Source of the DNA: Euryodendron excelsum | Taxonomy: Eukaryota; Streptophyta; Magnoliopsida; Ericales; Pentaphylacaceae | Direction of reading: 5' to 3' | DNA length: 64,000 nucleotides | NCBI GenBank assembly: GCA_033060915.1 | Contig: CM065398.1 | Coordinates: 2,457,501 to 2,521,500, forward strand | Shown here: piece by piece, positions 1-10,099 of the stretch | Position numbering within the stretch: the stretch's first letter is position 1 | Layout: the number at the start of each line of letters is the position of its first letter | The notes under the pieces: generated by a model | Seen by the model: the letters and a program-made list of their open reading frames with translations, nothing else | Databases searched by the model: none | Told to the model about the DNA's origin: nothing | Program-made: the position numbers and the translations under genes

Positions 1-729
1 TACGGATGCCTACTACTAGTATATTAGGAATGCACTATGTGCTGGCACACTATGGGTGGGTGGCTATGAGATGAACTGGTGATATACTCATCCAAATTTT
101 GTCATATGTTATCAACTTTTTCTATGTGAAATAGTTAATGAAATATCCTATCCACAATGTGGTTTATGTTATATCCAAATATTTCCCCTTTTTAAGTTTT
201 GCATCCTAATTGGTCAAATTCAATATCCATATAAAGAAATTACAGAAAATACCTGCATCTCTTTCAATATCCATTTAACTTTCAGTACTTGAGGTCTTAA
301 ATGGGTAGATAGCCATTTTATTAGCAGCCACTTCATATTTAATTCATGTGCAACCACTTTATGAGTATCAAATGGGTAGATGGCATTTATGTGCTATTGC
401 ACATAGTGAATGAACATCTATTTGTACTTGATTTCTTAATGGCACTCCAGATAGCAATTCCATGTTTTACTAATTGCTGCATTCATGATACTCCTCCATC
501 ATAATCATTGTCAAAGGGTAGCAAGGAGTAGGTCATTAGTTTCATATTGTAGCCAATTCCTACTACCCATTACACATGTCAGCATTTATGTGGTATTGAA
601 CGGGTTCATTTTGTCACAATCATGTTATTGCTACATCATGTGACTTACTGCTGTTAGGTTATATTAATAAATGTGCAAATTACTAATTGTTATTATGAAT
701 AGATACAATGTTATCAAGCAGAGGTAGAC

Positions 730-2110
730 ATGATAACAGTGAGTCAAGCAAGGACAGTGAGATGGCTTATGACACACTTTGACTTCGTAATGGCACAACA
801 AATAGCCTCTAATTTTCCTGACTTTATAGGAAAGCAACCCCAAAGGACATCTCCCTTGTCCAGGTATGAGTACACACTAGGATTAATACATGGCCATCGT
901 GTGACAATCTATGATATGCTTCGTATGGATGCGCATACATTTACCACACTAGTAGCCGAGTTGGTGAACCGAAACCTAGTTGAATGGAACCATATGCACT
1001 TGGCAATTGAGGAGTCGTTAGCTATATTCCTTTTCATCGTAGGTCATAACAAAAGGCATAGAGCAGTAGCTGACAGGTTCCAACACTCAAGTGAGACAAT
1101 TAATCGACACTTCAAATTAATGATGCGTGCACTAGCTAATTTGGGGAGAATTGGGATCCAACCTCCAAACTCGAATGCAATACCACCTGAGATATTGCAT
1201 AACCCCAAATATTATCCATGGTTCAAGGTATGTGCAAAGATTTTAAAAAGATTTATGCACGTATTAAAGACTTTATATTGTTATAATAAATATAGTTGTT
1301 ATGTAGGATTGTATCGGCGCAATAGATGTGACTCACATAGCTGCATGGGCACCTGCTATAAAGCAAACAGCATTTCGAGGCAGAAAAGTTAACATAACCC
1401 AAAATGTCATGGCAGCATGTTCATTTGATATGAAGTTTACGTTTGTTTATGCTGGTTGGGAAGGTAGTGCTAATGATTCAAGGGTATTCTTAGAAGCAAT
1501 TACGAGAGGCTCATTAGCATTTCCACACCTGTCACAAGGTTACTATTTATGGACTTCAATAGATGGAACTCAATTTTGTGACCACGTTGGCTTACACATT
1601 TATTTATATCAATTAACATATATTTATATGTATGATCTAGGTAAGTACTATGTTGTTGACGCGGGGTACACCAATATGCCTGGGTTCCTATCCCCTTACC
1701 GGTCAGAACGATATCACTTGCGTGACTATCATGGTAGAAGTCGAGCTCCACGAGGTCCTAAGGAATTATTTAACTACAGGCACTTTTCTTTAAGGAATGT
1801 GATTGAAAGATGTTTTGGAGTTTTAAAGGCTCGGTTTCCACTACTTAAATTTATGCCTAATTACAAGCTTGTACTCCAAGGACCTATTGTAACTGCATGT
1901 TGTGCTGTTCACAACTGGATTCGCATGCAAGCACAAAGGGATGAGATTTTTAGTCAATATCAGGATGATGAAATAAAAAATGCAGATGAGGGGGGAGGGG
2001 AAACACAACAAACAGTTCCTGACTTGTCTCAAGCACAAATAGCGTATATGGCGGAGCTTCAGGATAATATATCTAACTCTATGTGGGCAACTTACAACAA
2101 CAATCTGTAA
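730..2110 (+). CDS. PIF/Harbinger transposase (HARBI1-like, DDE_Tnp_4), three exons
   Basis: Exons are 730-1227, 1307-1538 and 1641-2110. The introns (1228-1306, phase 0; 1539-1640, phase 1) have GT-AG ends, and the second is a multiple of three with no stop, so it reads through as a false insertion. The spliced frame is 399 aa, normal for PIF transposases. A helix-turn-helix-like stretch (ADRFQHSSETINRHF) precedes the catalytic core. The DDE triad is visible as AIDVTHI (first Asp), NDSRVF (second Asp) and NVIERCFGVLK (Glu). The usual Gly after the first Asp is Val here. No stop or frameshift is seen, so it could encode a full protein. The family cuts and pastes elements with TTA/TAA target sites in the nucleus, usually with a Myb-like partner that is not seen here. 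Confidence 0.85.
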
Positions 2111-2304
2111 TTGGGTGGCTATGTATTTCAATTTGTATTGATGCCGATGACACTTTTGGGGATATTTTTATTATGTTTGTGGTACTTCCAAACGATTAGA
2201 TGGTCTTGGGACTGCATGTAGTATTTTATTTGTTAGCCATGCGCTTAGTATGATTTGGGTTTTATAAGATTATATCATGTACCTTTTGATGGCAGCTATC
2301 CCTT

Positions 2305-2619
2305 ATGGAGCACAAAAGAGGGCTAATGTGTGCATGTGGTGCTGGCCGGATGCGATTATTTATAGCTCGTACTGAAGATAACTATGGAAGGTACTTCTTC
2401 CGTTGTCCTAAATGCAGTAACCATAGACATTCTTTTTTGTGGGTCAACAAATATGATACTAACAGATAATATGATGATAATCTCCATCAAAGACATGTCT
2501 ACCCGCCGCGTTATCATCACAATTGGATGCTTTGCACTTGTTGTGGATGTAATATACTACTTACTATCATTGTATTATTCCTACTGATGTTACTTATAAT
2601 TATGGTAGTAATTAAATGA
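2305..2619 (+). pseudogene. Small GRF-type zinc finger / transmembrane protein with one in-frame stop
   Basis: From ATG 2305 the frame reads a GRF zinc finger: CACG, then 22 residues, then RYFFRCPKC and HSFLWVNKY, matching the CxCG...GRxFxxCP...FxWxD pattern. A TAA at 2467-2469 ends it after 54 aa. The same frame then stays open to TGA 2617-2619, encoding a Cys-rich stretch (CTCCGC) and a strongly hydrophobic helix (LLTIIVLFLLMLLIIMVV). A short GRF finger followed by a C-terminal membrane segment is a common layout in plant small GRF proteins, so the TAA is probably a single disabling mutation, though a 54-aa product is possible. It starts 194 bp after the transposase stop and before the transposon terminus, so it appears to lie inside the element. 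GRF fingers generally bind nucleic acid; the role here is unknown. Confidence 0.6.
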
Positions 2620-2952
2620 CCAAGTGAGACAATTATTATTATTGTGTAATGTGGTACATTTTGTGATGTATTATATGGTTTGTAATTTTGAACATATATA
2701 TTGTTTAGCACTAAATATGTTTTGTAATTGTCTATTGGGTTTAAAGGTCATATATAATTTTTATTTGTTCTTGAACAAAACAGACAAAAGATAAAAAGCA
2801 TACCAAACGTGTTTTTGTTGGTTCCTGGTTTGGGAACCAATTTCTTAATCTACATACCAAATGCATTTTGCAGTTCCAATACCATTTTCAGACCAAGTTT
2901 TTGAAAACTTGTTTTCGAACCCAATTTTCAGAAATCACGCCCAAACGGACCC
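2620..2952 (+). repeat. Right subterminal region and terminus of the Harbinger element
   Basis: AT-rich non-coding DNA ending in ACGCCCAAACGGACCC, flanked by TTA. Blocks such as GGTTCC...GGGAACCAATTT echo words inside the Tourist-like MITE at 5961-6339 (GGAACCAATTT). No ORF is supported. Confidence 0.45.
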
Positions 2953-3035
2953 TTAGTATCTGTCAAATATTGGTTCGGTTTTGATTTGGTTTTAAGTTGA
3001 ACCGAACTGACCCATGTACATCACTAATTACCAGG

Positions 3036-3124
3036 GTAACAGTGGTTGTTGCTCGGGTAGAGTACAACTAATTAATGCACTAAGTGATTGTAATAAACCT
3101 TGGCAACAACCACCATTGCTCTAC
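3036..3124. repeat. Short imperfect inverted repeat
   Basis: GTGGTTGTTGC (3042-3052) is inverted perfectly at 3103-3113, and the flanking GGTAAC / GCTCTACC words also pair imperfectly. This could be a tiny foldback element or a chance hairpin. No target duplication was found. Confidence 0.3.
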
Positions 3125-3372
3125 CACTTCACTTGTAGAAGCTGGCTTATTAAATAATGGACGACTTTTATTATTTTCGATTAAAAAGTTAAAAACATAA
3201 AATCCAATAAAAAGGAAAAAAAAATATTTTATTTAAAAATAATAATAAAGACAAAATATAGTTAAATTAAATGAAAACAACAAGTATTAAAGGGTTACAC
3301 AGCACTTGATTGTAAAATGTAAATTGTGATTATTGAACAGGCAATAGCTTCTTAAGAGAAAGAAGAGGGAAA

Positions 3373-3827
3373 ATGTCTCTCTCTGTTGTTGTTACTCCAT
3401 CTCAACTCAAAGACCGTAGTATCAAGAAGGTAAAAGAAAACGCTAAGATCGTGGATCAGGCCATAGCTATAGATGGCTCAGCTGCAGTGGAGGAAATCTC
3501 TAAGGCATCTCCTCCTCCTATCGTGATAGCATTTGGCGAAACGGAAGGCTCAAATGCCAAGTCATTTTGCGATGTTGTGGTCGCTGTGAATTCAGATTGT
3601 CAATATTTTGATGATGATGTTGAGAACCTCCTCTCTTACGAAGAAGGAAATGATGATGGGGTTATGGAATATTCAGAACCTTTGCAAAACATTTATGGGT
3701 CTCGAAGGTTATTCTTCCCCAAAAGTTATTAGAAAAGATCAAAAAGCCCTAGCAAGATTCCCTTATTGTCAAATTGGAAGAGTGTGGGGGTATAGAATGC
3801 TATGTTCTAGAGTTAAAAGCATCTAGG
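3373..3827 (+). pseudogene. LINE ORF1, 5' part (N-terminus and start of DUF4283)
   Basis: ATG 3373 opens a 119-codon frame (starting MSLSVVVTPSQL, with acidic stretches) that stops at 3732. Downstream the DUF4283 start is readable across frames: SLIVKL, then GYRMLCSRVKSI, ending where the copia element inserted. TAG at 3750-3752 sits where this family usually has Trp, and another TAG (3824-3826) ends the fragment at the insertion. At least one frameshift lies near 3780. The domain continues in the island at 16830 and beyond 27783. DUF4283 is the N-terminal domain of plant L1 ORF1 proteins, which are thought to package element RNA. Without the downstream parts this fragment would not be identifiable. 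Confidence 0.6.
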
Positions 3828-4314
3828 TGTAAGCATAAATAAAATCGATCATAAAAGCATGACTATGAATCATATGTGAATATAGAAACATCAACAAGAT
3901 TTAAGATGGATGCAGAAACTTACCTGTATGCTCCATGATTTATTGATCTTAATAAGCAGCGATTGAATCCTGAACAACACGTGTTAGCAGTGAGTCTTCC
4001 TCTCTGTATCCACTCTCTGTATGATGGAATTTTATAGAAAAATAGTCTGATGGATGGGAAGAAAGGGGACTTAGCCTCTATAAATATTAAAATTCTAGTC
4101 ACATTGGGCCCCTCCATAGAGGTCTTAATTGACTAACCAAGCCCACACAAAATACCATCAAACCACATTAATTCAATAGGTGCACAATAACCCATGCATG
4201 ATAGATCACAACCTTATTAGGCTTGCCATTTTTGTCTCATCCAGACCTGGGCTCAACTCGTGTTTTAGAAAAATAACCATAATTAATGTAAGCTCAATTT
4301 AGAAAAGTCTAACA
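3828..4314 (-). repeat. Copia 3' LTR (left copy)
   Basis: 487 bp, TG...CA ends, matching 16330-16824 over its whole length. Differences seen by eye are mostly transitions plus a 9-bp duplication (ATTCAAGAT type) present only in the right copy. Confidence 0.9.
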
Positions 4315-4325
4315 TTCTCCCACTC
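4315..4325 (-). other. Copia polypurine tract
   Basis: On the minus strand GAGTGGGAGAA lies directly before the 3' LTR, as expected for the primer of plus-strand DNA synthesis. Confidence 0.7.
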
Positions 4326-4951
4326 GAGCAAACATTAATTGTAATGTTGAACAAATTATAAAATTTTTTTTAGAAAACGACTCTCGGGTTGGAGCATAGA
4401 AATAACTGTATGTGGCCACAATTTTAAAAAACCAAGTAGGATGAGAAACAACACCTAAAACAATCCGGTCCAACAAGGCTATCAATATCGAATCTAGGTA
4501 GTCATTACATTATTAGTCCATGCAAGACTACTCATGATTACAAATACTAATAATCCTATCAACATGGATCAAATGTGATAGTGTGGTGGGAAAAAGCACT
4601 TCGTATCTGAGCTCATAACAATGTTAATCCTCAATCAGTCCTCAAATTCTCTTTAATTGTATGCTCAATCATTAAGCAAGAGAATTCCTATGCTTTCCAA
4701 TGAAACCAACGTGTCTTGCTTAACTGTCTCGAGATAACTTTATGGTGCAAACACAAGACATAGCCCGAATTGCTTAAGTTACACCAAACTTAATACTATC
4801 AATAAAATTGAATCATGAATACATTTATCCATATGATATACAAGCATAAAAAATATATTCACGCAAAAATGGCATCAAAGACAATCACTGAATAAGTAAA
4901 AGTGTCTTAACACATAAAATCTGCCAAATAATGTAAAGAAAACAACTCCTA
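4326..4951 (-). other. Copia 3' non-coding region
   Basis: Lies between the end of the RNase H reading and the PPT. AT-rich, with no ORF or repeat I can support. Confidence 0.5.
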
Positions 4952-5957
4952 CTAACCAAGTACATCAAATGACCCAATTACACCCATGTCAGAAACATGT
5001 ATACTAAAAGTAACAAGCTTGAGTCCCTTAGTCAAGGGGTCTGCCATCATCTTTTCTGTATCAATGTGCTCAATGATGATGTCACATTTTCTTACTAAAT
5101 TTCTAACAGACAGATATTTAATCTCAATATGCTTAGACCCACTAGAACTCTTATTATTCTTAGAAAAGAATATGGTCGCACTATTGTCACAAAAGATTTT
5201 CAGTGGTCTAGCAATGGAATCAATCACCTTAAGTTCTGTAATGAAATTCCATAGCCAAACAGCTTGGTTGTAGTTCCAAAACAAGCTACAAACTCAGCAT
5301 GTATAGTGGAAGAGGTTGTAAGAGTCTGTTTGACATTCTTCCATGAAATAGCTCCTCCAGCTAGCATAAAAACATATCTTGAAGTAGATTTCATATCATC
5401 CACACATCCAACAAAGTCTAAATCTGAATAACCAACAACCTCAAGATTCTTCACTCTTTTGTATACAAGTCTATAATCTTTCGTTCTGTGCAAATACTTC
5501 ATGACTATCTTTGCAGCCACCCAAAGGTCCATACCAGGGTCAGAAAGATATCTACTAAGAACTCCCATAGAAAAAGCAATATCTGGCCTAGTACACACCT
5601 AAGTATACATAAGACTGCCAACTGCACTAGCATAAGGAATGTTTTGCATAACTTTTACTTCCAAATCATTCTTCGGACATTGACTCTTACTGAATTTGTA
5701 ATCTTTGGTAGCAGGAACATCACCAGGTCTACAGTCCTGCATACTAAACCGCTCAACTACACGATTGATGTACCTTTTCTGAGAAAGCTCTAGCACACCA
5801 TGAGATCTATCATGAATGATCTCAATACCCAAAACAAATGAGGCCTCTCCAAGATCTTTCATATCAAACGATTTAGACAACAGTGTTTTAGTCTCATGCA
5901 AAAGACTTAGGTCACTGCTGGCGAGTAGGATATCATCAACATAAAGAACAAGGAGAA
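4952..5957 (-). pseudogene. Copia RT (C-terminal part) and RNase H
   Basis: Read right to left, the fragment starts just past the MITE with the RT catalytic motif LYVDDILLAS, then KDLGEASFVLGIEI and the connection region, then RNase H with TRPDIAFSMGVLSRYL, GYSDLDFVGC, SSTIHAEFVA, CDNSATIFFSKN and a final ADPLTKGL. These are the signature blocks of copia polymerases. A stop just before the TRPDIA block and a frameshift near 5224-5284 break it into three open stretches. RT copies element RNA to DNA in cytoplasmic particles and RNase H removes the RNA. The N-terminal half of RT continues at 6343-6950. Confidence 0.85.
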
Positions 5958-5960
5958 TAA

Positions 5961-6339
5961 GGCCCTGTTTGGAATCGGTTTCGGTTCCGGTTCCGGTTCC
6001 GTTTTCGTTTTTCATGTTCTCGGAACCAAAAAATTTAAGAACAACTCGTTTTTCTTGTTCTCGGAAACAAAAAAATGAGACCATCGAAAACACTATCGTT
6101 TTCATATCGTTCTCATTTTCGAATAAAAATGGTTTCGGAAACTCAGAAAACATCTTTTTAATGGTTCTTGAAACTGGGCTGTTTTCTGAAAAATTTTCCG
6201 AAAACAAGTTCCGGAACCAATTTACCAAACGCAGTTTCGACGAAAATAGTTTTCGGAACCAATCTGCCAAACACGGTTTCGTCGAATTTCAGAAAACAAA
6301 AACAGAAAACTGAAACTGAAACCACAACCAAACAGGCCC
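5961..6339. mobile_element. Tourist-like MITE (PIF/Harbinger type) inside copia RT
   Basis: 379 bp with terminal inverted repeats GGCCCTGTTTGG (left) and CCAAACAGGCCC (right), differing at one base, and TAA duplicated on both sides (5958-5960, 6340-6342). It lies exactly between the two halves of the copia RT reading, so both ends are fixed by independent evidence. The interior is rich in GGTTCCGG and GAAAAC words and encodes no protein. TAA target sites plus these termini point to mobilisation by a PIF/Harbinger transposase. Confidence 0.88.
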
Positions 6340-6342
6340 TAA

Positions 6343-6950
6343 ATTTCCTCCCACTGATCTTGAGATATATGCACTGATCAACCTTATTTTCCACAAAGCT
6401 TAAAGAAGTGACAATTTCATCAAACTTCAAATACCATTGGCGCGAGGCTTGCTTCAAACCATAAATGGATTTCTTCAACTTACATACCATGTGCTCCTTA
6501 CCCTCTTCCTTGAAGCCTTCAGGTTGCACCATATAAATCTCCTCATTTAGGCCACCATTCAGAAAAGTAATCTTAACATCCACCTGATGAAGCTCTAAAT
6601 AATAATGAGTCATCAAAGCCATGACAATTTTGAATGAATTCTTAGATTGGAGAGAATGTATCATTATAATCAATGCCTTATTTCTGAGTAAACCTCTTTG
6701 CAACCAATCTGGCCTTAGAAAGCTCAACCTGCCCTTTAGAGTCTTTCTTGGTTTTGAACACCCACTTGCAACCAATAGGCTTACAACCAACTAGAAGATT
6801 AACAAGCTTCCATACTCTATTATGCATTATAGAACGTATCCCATCTGTCATAGCATCCACCCACATGCTAGACTGGGTACTACAAATTGCACCAACATAG
6901 GACATTGGATCAACCACAGGACCTACATCATAGTCACTCTCACTAAGATA
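6343..6950 (-). pseudogene. Copia RT, N-terminal part
   Basis: Minus-strand frames carry PIGCKWVFKTKKDSKG, KARLVAKRFTQK, LHQVDVKITFLNGGL with EEIYMVQPEGF, and KKSIYGLKQASRQWYLKF, the conserved N-terminal blocks of copia RT including the first catalytic Asp (DVKITFLNG). Two overlapping frames are used, so at least one frameshift is present. The reading is interrupted after the ISGRKF block by the MITE and resumes at 5957 with LILLVLYVDD. Confidence 0.85.
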
Positions 6951-7048
6951 GACAACAAACTCATTAGATATGACAAGTCTTCTCTATCTCACTAATCTCC
7001 TCACATGTACCTCAGGAATAGGCTCAACAAGATCAGGAGCATCAACAG

Positions 7049-7669
7049 TCATCGGAGCATTAATCCCCAGCTACTCTTGATCAACTCGATCCACAAGTAT
7101 AGGTAAAGCAAAAATCTGGATATTGGGCAAGGGGATAGGTACTGCCTCGCTTTGCCTATCCACATCATGATGTTGTGATGTCTCCAAATTAGCTGTATCA
7201 TGCTCCAAGAACTTAGCTGTCTAAGACTCAATAATCCTAGCACCCAGTACAGGACAGTAGAACCTGTACCCCTTAGAATGATTTGGATACCCAATGAGAA
7301 ACAACGAGTGGTTCTAGGGTCAGTTTTCCTCTTAGAAGGGTTATATATTCTAACCTCTACTGGATAACCCCAAACACGAAGATGGTTAAGGCTAGGCTTT
7401 CTACCAATCCACAATTCAAAACATGTTTTAGGAACAGACTTGCAAGGAACCCTATTGAGAATGTATAAGGCAGACTTAATGGTATCACCCCAAAGATATG
7501 TAGGCAAATTACTCCTACTCATCATACTCCTCATCATGTCTTTAAGGGTGTGATTTCGCCTTTCAGCCACACTATTCTATTTAGGATAGTCATGGTATAT
7601 TGGGCAATAATCCCATATTCTTGCAAGTATTTGGCAAACAGTCCCATATGTTGTCCAGTGACATCATGT
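7049..7669 (-). pseudogene. Copia integrase, C-terminal part
   Basis: From the solo-LTR junction leftwards (minus strand) the reading gives the segment with QYTM and MAERRNHTLKDMMRSMM, which holds the DDE Glu (AERRN), then LPTYLWGDTIKSALYILNRV, KTCFELWIGRKPSLNHLRVWG and the GKxxDPRTxRC-like end. These are the core C-terminal blocks of copia integrases. The frame ends in degenerate sequence before RT. The N-terminal part with HHCC and the first two catalytic Asp lies at 13047-13488. Integrase inserts the cDNA into chromosomal DNA; this copy is destroyed. Confidence 0.85.
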
Positions 7670-7904
7670 TGTAAGCACCCCATTTTTGACCGCTCGGCAG
7701 TCTACACTCCGTCCAGACTTGTTTTCAAGTCATTTTGGGCATATTCCTATCGAATCCAATTCTCTAGTTTCAAATTCCATCTTTCCATCGCTTCGTGGGC
7801 CTGTCAGGCCCAAATAGAGGCAAAATGACCAAAATGCCCTTAGGGGCATTGTCCTTTCTTATTCCAATTCCGATCCCTCTCTCGAGACAGTTTATTCCTC
7901 GAGA

Positions 7905-8600
7905 CGGTCCGAGTAGTAAAACACTCACAAAACCGTCAGAGTGGCGGAAACACTCACCAAACCGTCAGAGTGGCAGAAACACTCACAAAACCGTCAGAGT
8001 GGCGGAAACACTCACCAAACTGTCAGAGTGGCGGAAACACTCAGAACACCGTTAGAGTGGCGGAAACACTCAGAACACCGTTAGAGTGGCGGAAACACTC
8101 AAAACCCAGGCACGTCTCTTCGGAGTCGGTAAGACCCCTTTCCATTCCCTCTCTCGAGACAGTTTATTCCTCGAGACGGTTCCAATCCAGACACGTCTCT
8201 TCGGAGACGATAAGACCCCTTTCCAATCCCTCTCTCGAGACAGTTTATTCCTCGAGACGGTCCGAGTAGCAAAACTACTCACACCACCGTTAGAGTAGCG
8301 GAAATACTCAACCGTTAGAGTAGCGGAAGTACTCACAGAGCCGTCCGAGTAGCGGAAATACTCAACCGTTAGAGTAGCGGAAGTACTCATAGAACCGTTA
8401 GAGTAGCGGAAGTACTCATAGAACCGTTAGAGTAGCGGAAATACTCATAGAACCGTTAGAGTAGCGGAAGTACTCACAGAACCGTTAGAGTAGCGGAAAT
8501 ACTCACAGAATCGTTAGAGTAGCGGAAGTACTCTCAAATTGTCAACCCCGTCCGAGTAGCGGAAATACTCAACCCCGTCCGAGTGACGGAAACACTCAAA
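7905..8600 (+). repeat. Hairpin minisatellite in the solo LTR (about 24-29-bp units)
   Basis: About 18 units of the form CCGT(T/C)(A/C)GAGTxGCGGAAAxACTCA. Each has a 5-base inverted pair around a 7-base loop. In 7905-8100 and the last unit the stem is GAGTG/CACTC; in 8260-8560 it is GAGTA/TACTC. A segment with CTCTCGAGACAGTTTATTCCTCGAGACGG, repeated near 7878, 8150 and 8232, separates the two blocks. Confidence 0.85.
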
Positions 8601-8639
8601 ACCTAGGTCAATACCCATGTCTGTTAGCTCACTTCGGTG

Positions 8640-9200
8640 AAAAATGACCAAATTACCCTTTGGACCTTTTCCGGTCAAGATGACCATTTTGCCCCTAGGC
8701 ATCCGAACGCCCCGGGAACCACACCGGCTCTAGGTATCAAACCGCTAACCTTCTGAGAATACTTTTTATAGTATTCTCAACCTTCCCTTCTCTTTCCGGA
8801 TCATTCCGAGCCAGTTCCGGCCAACCCGGTACAAAATGACCGTTTTGCCCCTAGAGGGCCGGTCTCCTTCTTCGACCACACCGGCTCTGGGTATCAAACC
8901 GGTAATGTCCCGAGAATACTTTTTATAGTGTTCTCGACCTTCCTCTACCTTTTCGGACCATTCCGAGTCAGTTCCGGCCAACCCGGTACAAAATGACCGT
9001 TTTGCCCCTGGTGGGCCGGTCTCCGTTTCCGACCACGCTGGCCCTGGGAATCAAACCGGCAACCTCTGGGAACATTCTAAATAATGTTTCCAGATCCCAA
9101 GTCTTCTTCCGGGACAGTTTGAGTCTGTCCCGGCAGTTTTCCGGTCCGATTGACCGTTTTGCCCCTAAAGGCTCGGTCAACCTTTCCGACACATCCAATC
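8640..9200 (+). repeat. About 157-bp tandem repeats in the solo LTR
   Basis: The phrase AAAATGACCGTTTTGCCCCT recurs near 8680 (diverged), 8834, 8992 and 9149, each followed by a GGGCCGGTCTCC-like word and CGAGAATACTTTTTATAG-like sequence. Spacing is about 157 bp. No coding capacity. Confidence 0.75.
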
Positions 9201-9522
9201 CTCACTTTTCAAGTCAAATACCTCCAGGACACTATTTTAAGTGTTCCTGCTCCTTTCCGGCCTTCCGGGTCACTCCCGGCTCCTTCAAATCATTCCCGGA
9301 TTTTTCGGAGTCACTCCTAGTGAAGCCAGGCTAAAATTTACATGGTAGTCACTAGTACAGGCGCCCAAATCTAGTCAAAGATACGTTGCTTGCCGACCTT
9401 AATTGTTTCCTAAATGGCTGGCGCCACTGCAAGCCAAAAAATGGCCTGGCGCCACTACTAGTGGCGCCAGTGTAAATTTTGCCCTGGCGCCACTGCAACA
9501 GGCGCTAGGCTTGTCCAACTTC

Positions 9523-9530
9523 TATAAATA
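9523..9530 (+). promoter_or_regulatory. TATA box of the solo LTR
   Basis: TATAAATA about 1.85 kb into the LTR, preceded by GC-rich GGCGCC-containing repeats and followed about 30 bp later by a plausible start region. It marks the U3/R boundary and plus-strand orientation. Confidence 0.6.
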
Positions 9531-10099
9531 CAGAGCCTCGATCAACGTGAAAAGGGTCTACAAACTTAACCTAAGAATCTCATATTTCGATACACAGAGC
9601 TCGAGCACCTCCAAAACCCTAGCCTCCCTAGGTTTTTCCAAACCCTAGCCACTATACACAAACCCTAGCCTCCTATACACTCATACACTCCTCTATACAC
9701 TCATACCCTAACCTTCAACCATCCTGGGAAGACTTGAAGAGCTGCCATCTAAAGCTTGAAGACAACCCTTGAAGACTGAAGAAGAAGACCAAGACGAAGA
9801 CCGAAGACTGAAGACCGAAGACTGTACGACGCGCAAAATAAACAAGAAACAAGGTAGGCTCCCTATTTAAATTTCCGCATTCCCCCTCTCTCTTCTCTCT
9901 CCAACCCACTTGGGTTTTCTCTATTTTAATCCCCCATCTCTTTCCCCCCCTTTCTTTGCATGCTTGAAACAAGGGGATTCCCGGTCCATGTGTAGGATTG
10001 GACTATTGGAGAGTCATCGTGTCGGGGGTTTTCTTATAGTCTAACCAAAGACCACGTGGGTCCGGCCCCCTTGATTATGTGGTGAAGCCTTAACCTTGT

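Larger units (their letters stand above)
1..2955 (+). mobile_element. PIF/Harbinger DNA transposon, right part
   Basis: The segment holds a HARBI1-like transposase, a small GRF zinc-finger ORF on the same strand, and a right end reading GCCCAAACGGACCC (2939-2952) followed by TTA (2953-2955), the 3-bp target site typical of PIF/Harbinger. The end resembles, inverted, the GGCCCTGTTTGG terminus of the Tourist-like MITE at 5961. No matching left terminus is visible, so the element probably starts before the window. Bases 1-729 hold no ORF I can support; the Myb/SANT-like second protein usual for this superfamily may lie further left. The right end is inferred from one terminus only. Confidence 0.6.

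Noticed and set aside
1500..1751. Minus-strand ORFs across the transposase
   Set aside because: Shadow of the transposase exons and an intron.
2384..2587. 67-codon ORF overlapping the GRF finger in another frame
   Set aside because: No motif, while the overlapping frame from 2305 has a clear GRF finger and membrane helix.
7905..8600. CRISPR-like array
   Set aside because: Units are contiguous minisatellite copies inside a plant LTR, with no unique spacers and no cas genes.
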